From assembly GCA_016946835.1 (NCBI GenBank), contig JACVTC010000163.1:41001-105000 (forward strand): DNA of 64,000 nt, given 5' to 3'. The first letter of the stretch is position 1. Every line of letters starts with the position of its first letter. The translations under genes were made by a program, and so were the position numbers. This stretch comes from Neocallimastix lanati (nom. inval.) (lineage: Eukaryota; Neocallimastigomycota; Neocallimastigomycetes; Neocallimastigales; Neocallimastigaceae). This document shows positions 58,285 through 64,000 of this stretch, piece by piece. The notes beneath the pieces were generated by a model. The model saw only the letters and a list, made by a program, of their open reading frames with translations, was not told the origin of the DNA and did no database searches.

Positions 58285-58400
58285 TAACTTTGGTAACTGG
58301 TTTATTCTTCCAATTAATGGTTCATCTATTTCATGAACTAGAGGTAGATATTCATCAGATATTGACCATGTATTAGTCAACTCAAGTATGCTGGGTTAAG
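58285..58400 (+). pseudogene. APE endonuclease C-terminal fragment
   Basis: The frame reads SNFGNWFILPINGSSIS, a TGA stop, then TRGRYSSDIDHVLVNSSML. In intact LINE endonucleases this is a TWTRG...S.IDH.L block. The stop sits at the expected Trp codon (TGG to TGA), and the conserved Asp-His pair is still present. Confidence 0.8.
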
Positions 58401-58413
58401 ATATTGATATCAA

Positions 58414-58761
58414 GTGCTTATTTTGTTGATTATCATTCTTTATCTGATCGTGAAACATCTTATAGTTTACTGCAAGAAATCTACTACAGATGAATCATTT
58501 TTATTACCAAAAAAGAAAAAATTGTTTAATAGGATCGGTATAAAATGTCTTGAACTTAAGAAAGAAATTCGTGATCATAATAAATTTGAGATTCTTAGTG
58601 AAGAATTAGGAAATGAAGAACTTTCAGAAGAAAGTATAGTTGAAAAGTTCATCAGCACTACTAATTCCATTACTAAGGATTTATCGATTACATCTTCAAC
58701 AAAAATCAGAAAAGCGATATTTAGAGATGTCCCACAAAATTTTATTGTCTTCAAAAGGTAA
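58414..58761 (+). pseudogene. LINE endonuclease-RT linker fragment
   Basis: The longest surviving frame of the element, 115 codons, with ELKKEIRDHNKFEILSEEL and IVEKFISTTNSITKDL. Highly charged helical linker without catalytic motifs. A frameshift at each end separates it from the endonuclease and RT parts; it should not be annotated as an independent gene. Confidence 0.75.
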
Positions 58762-59244
58762 AATATATTAAAGATAAACAAATTAACGGTTATAAATTTG
58801 CAAGTAATTATTATGAATTTTAGTAAAATTGTTGACTTGTATAATAGATTATGTGAATCAATTCATAGAAAAATGTAACTAATTTAGGGAAAAAAAGAAT
58901 ATTAATATTGGATTAAAATTGGATGTTCGTTAGCTCTTAAAAATGATAGCAGGAAAGCATGGAAATGGAGTTTAAAAAAGAATGCAAAAAAAAATAATCC
59001 ATCTTTCACGGTCTCTCATCCTATAAAAAAAAAACATAACAATGAACTAATATCTTCTACAAATGAAAAAAAAAAATTAAAAGCTTGACATTCTCATTAT
59101 AAATTCCTAGGGTTGAATTCTCCAAGTTCATAGTCTTTTTAAAGATTTCCGGGAAAGAATTCCAATGGACTAAGTAATTTGGGAAGTCCAAGGCAAACAA
59201 GAATGGGAAATTAACTACTATATTAGCGATGAAGAAATTTAACG

Positions 59245-59500
59245 AGGTAATCTCCTCTTCACCTAACTTTAAAGCTTGTGGTCTTGATGGTATTCCAATT
59301 GGAATTTTTCAAAGCTTTTTGATTTCTTGGTAAAGATGATTCAGAAGAATCTAGTGAAAATAATAGTTATATTTCATCTATTTTTAAAAAGTGTCTCAAA
59401 GCCTTAATCAATTGTATTTAGGAATGGTGATTTTCCTAAAATCATGGTATAACGTGTCGATAGTTTCTATTCATAAAAAGGGATGATCGGTTTCAATTCA
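59245..59500 (+). pseudogene. Reverse transcriptase N-terminal motifs
   Basis: SSSPNFKACGLDGIPIGIFQ at about 59250-59312 matches the LINE RT motif with GxDGIP. Downstream, in other frames, FRNGDFPKIM and VSIVSIHKKG-like text at 59420-59480 matches the next RT block. Several frameshifts and stops intervene. Confidence 0.8.
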
Positions 59501-59699
59501 AAATCATTTGAAAACGGTACACGTAAGAATGTGTATAGTAATTTCTTATAGGTAACTCTTGATTTGAAAGATAAAAGGTAGGGTTACTATTATTAAGAAA
59601 ATCTTGAAACTTCCCCTCGTACTACTAAACTGGCACATTAACGAATTCCAAATTGCATTTATATTATTTCTAGTCTATTTATTAACAATATTTTAGCAA

Positions 59700-60045
59700 T
59701 TTCTTAAGTTGAGAATCTTGTTGGAACACACCACACAATAACATCTGTAAAATGCCCTTCACAACAACGTTTTTCACCAATAGAAAATTCCATATTTTTA
59801 ATACATTTATTAACAATGTCATTAATGAACAAAGTTAAATAAAGTTGGTGAGAGGGGATAATCTTGACGAACACCTTTCTTGATACTAACAAAATTCCTA
59901 TAATTGTTCATCAACCCTTACAAAAGCCTTGGAAGATAAGTATACTCTTTCAATAAATTTATAGCAGCATTTACCTCTAATACCAAGGTGATGAATTTTC
60001 ATTAATACATTATATATGGGAACAGAGTCATAAGCCTTTTTTTTT
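59700..60045 (-). pseudogene. Reverse transcriptase catalytic core, inverted
   Basis: On the minus strand, reading from 60045 down: KKAYDSVPIYNVLMKIHHLG (RT motif A, with the catalytic Asp), KKGVRQDYPLSPTLFNF (motif B), then, after a frameshift, FINDIVNKCIKNMEFSIGEK and GHFTDVIVWCVPTR, where the motif C F/YADD site has decayed to FTDV. The flanking RT and C-terminal pieces lie on the plus strand, so this middle segment is inverted. The catalytic pair is lost, so the fragment is inactive. Confidence 0.85.
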
Positions 60046-60354
60046 AGAGACCCCCATAAAAAAAAATCAAGGTTAAGTATCTATATTTTCAAATTTTCTT
60101 CTCTGACATATAATTTTTAATGAAGTGTAAAGACTTATACATATTTCTCGGTCACGAAATTCATATTGTTCATGATCTAATAAATATTTTATCAAAGCCA
60201 TATTTAGAGATTCTATTAACTAGGATTTTTGTTATAACTTTTAACACATTATTATATAAGAGAGATGCCAAAAAAGATATTACAATCCAATGGATCATAC
60301 AGAGAATGAATAATAAAATAAGAAAAAAGCGCCTTATTAAACATTCAAGGATCT

Positions 60355-61000
60355 CTTAAGAATCCTCATATTCCTATCTCTTATAAACGAATGCTATTTT
60401 CAACTATAGTAATTGATCAATTTTTGTATAACGCACCTCTACTTGGATCGAATAAAGAAAGAACGAGAAGATACACAGACACTAGTTAAGTCAGGATTTT
60501 CCAATGGGAATAACTTTTACATCCCTTTATTGTGTTTCTAAAGAACTTAACATTTCTCCTCTTTCAGGGAAATGTGCGATTGATCAGGTAAGGTGTTTTA
60601 AAAAATGGAAAAACTCGAATAGCATTATCTCTTATTTACTTAAAGATATGTGACGTTGTAGACGTTCACACATGGGATAAAACACAAGTAAAAATTTTAG
60701 TAGACAAATTAGATAAATTTCCCTCAAAAAAAAAAAAAAAAAAGAAATAATTGTTAACTTTTACTGGGATAGAGATATGACAGGAAAATCAATCAGAGGC
60801 TAAGACTTTATAAGAAAAATAAAATTGAGAAAAACTGGAGACTACCGAAAGCTCAACTTCAAGTATCTTGAATTATAGTATTGGCTTTCTGATGGGTACA
60901 TTGTGCCAGATGTGGTTATCAATGTGGTATTGATTATATATAACTTCCTTCTTAGTGGAAGTGATACAGACATTATTGATTTAAATTATATAAAAAGGAA
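60355..61000 (+). pseudogene. LINE C-terminal domain remnant
   Basis: Plus-strand frames give PHIPISYKRMLFSTIVIDQF, NAPLLGSNKERTRR, VDVHTWDKTQVKILVDKLDK and, near 60902, CARCGYQCGIDYI, the terminal Cys motif common in LINE ORF2 proteins. Frame changes are needed between the pieces. Confidence 0.75.
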
Positions 61001-61230
61001 TGGGAATGAGAATGTTTTTTATTTAAGAGCCAAATCATTTCTAGTGATTATTCTCAAAAAAACACCATTCTTAGTGAGATCATTTATTGGCTCTCTTTTC
61101 AGAAATTATGCCAAGATAAGGGTTAGAGTTACTATTTTGATGAAAGTATAAGTGCAAACTAATCAGGAGGGTCAACGCTAAAAATGCAGTAAGACAAGCT
61201 AGCAGGGCCAATGCCCTCTGAAGGAGAAAA

Positions 61231-62164
61231 CCATTTTAAAATTTTTTTTCAGATAGTCCATTCAAGCCCTAATCCCGAATAAGTAATATAGAGGTGAGAT
61301 TCGTTGCCTATGAACTTTTTTCTGAATCTATTTATACACTTTATTTTTGAATATTATTTTTTTAATTTCACATTACTATTTTAAATATTATTATGTTCTA
61401 ATTGGTCATATATTTATTTTTTTTTTTTTTTATAAAAAAATATTCATATAATTAATAAATTGATAAATGAAAAAATAAATAAAGATTAAAGTTCACTTCA
61501 TTATTTCAATATTTTGTGAGGAGAGGCTTATGGAATACCTTACTAAACTAAATCTCGTTTAGGATTAAGAATATAGTTATTATCCTTCAGGTGAGAGATA
61601 ACATCTTCTTCAATGAATTCTTCCATTCCATATCTCCTAGCTGCAGTCATGATAAGGAAATTCCATGTGGCAAAATTGGATACACCACGAAGACATTGGT
61701 CCTAAGCTAAGTTAAATTGATAGGCCATCTTAATACTTTATTAAAATCGATTTTTAAATTTAAAGCTTTGATATTAATTATAGAGTATTGAGACTCTTAA
61801 TCTATTATTGTTTAATATTTATTTATTAATAATTAGATATATAACGTAAGCGTTATATAAATGGTTAACAAAGATTTAAAGTACAGATAAAATTACATGT
61901 TTTTATATTTAATTGTGGCTTGTTCTAGATACATACTAATTATTTATATTTGTCTATTGAGATCAATAATAATTTTTTTAAATAATGTTTATTCCTTGAC
62001 TAATATATATATATATGTATAATTTTTTCTTACTATAATAAATTTAATTAATATGTATATTACCTTTTTTTTTTTTTTTTTTTTTTTTTTCTTGTATTTT
62101 CTTTAATTAATTATGTTGAAAGAAAAGTTCTATTTCATATACACAAACAACAATAAATAAATAC
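61231..62164. other. Spacer with gag-like remnant
   Basis: Mixed AT-rich and higher-complexity DNA after the LINE. Besides the minus-strand fragment at 61543-61701, no frame is maintained. Confidence 0.5.
61543..61701 (-). pseudogene. Gag-like fragment
   Basis: A 52-codon minus-strand frame bounded by stops, with VSNFATWNFLIMTAARRYGM followed by an acidic helical stretch and a Lys/Asn-rich end. The SNFATW...F.I spacing resembles the start of gag in LTR retrotransposons (a substrate-like W.F block), but the similarity is short and from memory. No pol, LTR or primer-binding site was found next to it. Confidence 0.4.
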
Positions 62165-62815
62165 ATTAATAATTAAATATTAAATAATAATTGATAATAA
62201 ATAATAAATAATAAATAATAAATAATAAATAATAAATAATAAATAATAAATAATAAATAATAAATAATTAAATAATAAATAATAAATAATAAATATTAAA
62301 TAATAATTGATAATAAATAATAAATAATAAATAATAAATAATAAATAATAAATAATAAATAATAAATAATAAATAATTAAATAATAAATAATAAATAATA
62401 AATAATAAATAATAAATAATAAATAATAAATAATAAATAATAAATAACAAATAATAAATAATAAATAATAAATAATAAATAATAAATAATAAATAATAAA
62501 TAATAAATAATAAATAATAAATAATAAATAATAAATAATAAATAATAAATAATAAATAATAAATAATAAATAATAAATAATAAATAATAAATAATAAATA
62601 ATAAATAATTAAATAATAAATAATAAATAATAAATAATAAATAATAAATAATAAATAATAAATAATTAAATAATATATAATATATAATAATAAATAATAT
62701 ATAATAATAAATAATAAATAAATAAATAATAAATAATAAATAATATATAATAATAAATAATATATAATAATAAATAATATATAATAATAAATAATAAATA
62801 ATAAATAAATAAATA
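62165..62815. repeat. Heptanucleotide (AAATAAT)n array
   Basis: About 650 bp of AAATAAT units; the block around 62165-62275 (TAAATATTAAATAATAATTG head) is repeated at about 62290-62380, so a higher-order duplication is superimposed. The right end degenerates into AATATATAATAATAAAT units. Confidence 0.95.
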
Positions 62816-62958
62816 AAACCATTTATATTTGTTAATAATAATAATAATAATAATAAATATATATATTAAAAATGAACTTTAATAGCTTTAATATTATTAA
62901 TATAAAACAAAATAATAAAAATGATGATAATAATAATGTTGATAATGTATTTTATTAT

Positions 62959-62990
<32 letters not shown>

Positions 62991-62997
62991 TTTTTAT

Positions 62998-63670
62998 TGG
63001 AGGTTAAAAATAATCTGCCCATCCATAAAGTGCCATACGCTGTACTCTGTGTCGGCACCATCGTCTAGTCTAATCTCGTCTGTTCCAATCTGCACCAATT
63101 CTCATACCCTTAGTTCACTGTCGCGTCAGTCAATGTCTTTGACTTCGAATGTATTCAGAGGAGCAGCACGGATATCATATCCCAGCATTTCTTGAGGATA
63201 TTAACTGTAACCGATAACCACACTATTTTGCCGTCTTCTTGGCTACACTTACCCACTTCGACAGTGAACTCAATTTTTAGTGTCTGGATTAGAGCAAGAA
63301 AAATTAGACGTTTCTCGTAAATCTTCCTCTCCAATACGATCCAATACGACAAGATGCTGTATTGTGGAGGCTCTAGGGTTATTAGCTGAATCTCGAAAAA
63401 TTACCGTCCAAGCACTAGAATAGGATCGACCCTTGAACATATTGGACTGGCTTTGATAGCAGAGTCTTTGGCTTGGTTGTTTTTTGTACACTCTTATACA
63501 TATGATCTGTTGTCCATGTAATTCAAATATTGGCCGTCGTGTGCTGAAATGATGCTGTGGAGTTTGTCCTTACCGGTGAATTTGATGTACCACTTACTTT
63601 TGGAATTGTCGGTGCATGGATTGATGATAGAAACAACTTTTTTTTTGCTGTTAGTCGATTCGTTAGTCAT
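62998..63670 (-). pseudogene. Higher-GC broken coding block, family unknown
   Basis: About 670 bp with GC visibly near-balanced, unlike anything else in the window. Minus-strand coding character: from the ATG at 63670 a frame reads MTNESTNSKKKVVSIINPCT, KWYIKFTGKDKLHSIISAHD, stop at 63494; a second frame is open 63491-63270 (WTVIFRDSANNPRASTIQHL); the same second frame resumes at 63185 with GYDIRAAPLNTFEVKDID and later DDGADTEYSVWHFMDGQIIF, interrupted by stops. At least two frameshifts and several stops are needed to read it as one protein. It is flanked by poly-T (left) and an AAAAT array (right). I recognise no family: it could be a mobile-element gene, a transferred gene or an assembly contaminant. 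Confidence 0.5.
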
Positions 63671-64000
63671 ATTAAATAAAATAAAATAAAATAAAATAAA
63701 ATAAAATAAAATAAAATAAAATAAAATAAAATAAAATAAAATAAAATAAAATAAAATAAAATAAAATAAAATAAAATAAAATAAAATAAAATAAAATAAA
63801 ATAAAATAAAATAAAATAAAATAAAATAAAATAAAATAAAATAAAATAAAATAAAATAAAATAAAATAAAATAAAATAAAATAAAATAAAATAAAATAAA
63901 ATAAAATAAAATAAAATAAAATAAAATAAAATAAAATAAAATAAAATAAAATAAAATAAAATAAAATAAAATAAAATAAAATAAAATAAAATAAAATAAA
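63671..64000. repeat. (AAAAT)n pentanucleotide array at window end
   Basis: About 330 bp of perfect ATAAA/AAAAT repeat that starts directly upstream of the ATG at 63670 of the higher-GC block and is still running at the last base, so its true length is unknown. Confidence 0.97.

Larger units (their letters stand above)
57300..61230 (+). mobile_element. Decayed LINE-type (non-LTR) retrotransposon, internally inverted
   Basis: A broken ORF2-like sequence whose pieces follow LINE order on the plus strand: an early block (MEGLMEKGIAHISGVLI, 57310 on), an APE-type endonuclease end at about 58290-58400, an endonuclease-RT linker (58414-58761 and on to 59230), the first RT motifs (59250-59330 and 59440-59490), then after an inverted RT core (59700-60045, minus strand) the thumb/C-terminal part (60360-61000) ending in a Cys motif CARCGYQC near 60902. 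Stops and frameshifts occur throughout, so it cannot be active. Its base composition is markedly less AT-rich than the surroundings. Clade assignment is not possible by eye; the protein order resembles L1/Tx1-type elements. Confidence 0.85.

Noticed and set aside
58575-58781. Minus-strand frame opposite the LINE linker
   Set aside because: Shadow of the plus-strand LINE frame, which has recognisable element sequence.
62268-62822. 184-codon minus-strand Ile/Tyr/Leu-rich frame resembling a membrane protein
   Set aside because: Translation of the heptanucleotide array; composition follows the DNA repeat.

Overview
This window is extremely AT-rich (most non-coding stretches are nearly pure A/T, with long poly-A/T runs and (ATT)n arrays), intron-dense eukaryotic DNA. 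Introns are short, start GT (mostly GTAA/GTAT), end AG and are much more AT-rich than exons. Because reading frame, splice phase and protein homology all agree, I could reconstruct nine multi-exon genes by hand. The combination of fungal-style housekeeping genes, a ciliary outer-dynein-arm docking protein, genes missing from yeast (ITFG2, TBC1D19) and very low GC points to an early-diverging, zoosporic fungus. An anaerobic gut fungus (Neocallimastigomycota) is the best guess. Dictyostelium and Plasmodium were considered; Dictyostelium has no cilia, so the docking protein argues against it. The lineage call is inference.

Layout. VTI1 SNARE (-) 1286-2987; an unrecognised 657-residue protein (+) 4454-7710; TBC1D19-like protein (+) about 9320-13069; ODAD1/CCDC114-type docking-complex subunit (-) 13730-16882; RasGEF with N-terminal ubiquitin-like folds (+) 19030-23225; ITFG2 of the KICSTOR complex (-) 24083-26765; an Asn-rich repeat protein of about 1391 residues (+) 27370-32724; nuclear poly(A)-binding protein PABPN1/Pab2 (-) 33334-36192; three-KH-domain FUBP/KSRP-like protein (+) 38570-42578; PP2A B56 regulatory subunit (-) 43880-47680; an unrecognised intronless gene (+) 54326-56350. 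From TBC1D19 to PP2A the orientation alternates strictly, giving alternating convergent and divergent pairs.

The last 8 kb is different: a decayed LINE-type retrotransposon (about 57300-61230) with APE-endonuclease, reverse-transcriptase and C-terminal Cys motifs, whose RT core is inverted relative to the rest; a short gag-like remnant on the minus strand (61543-61701); and a compositionally alien, higher-GC broken coding block (about 62998-63670) that runs into a pentanucleotide repeat at the window edge.

Genes do not form an operon. Themes are vesicle traffic (VTI1, TBC1D19), nutrient/Ras/phosphatase signalling (ITFG2, RasGEF, PP2A-B56), nuclear RNA handling (PABPN1, KH protein) and flagellar assembly (ODAD1). 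The observation I rate highest is the last intron of the PABPN1 gene: it is the longest intron in the window and its transcript would carry a roughly 700-nt A-rich tract, the natural ligand of the encoded protein, which suggests autoregulation through 3'-terminal intron retention. No rRNA, tRNA or CRISPR array was found by eye.
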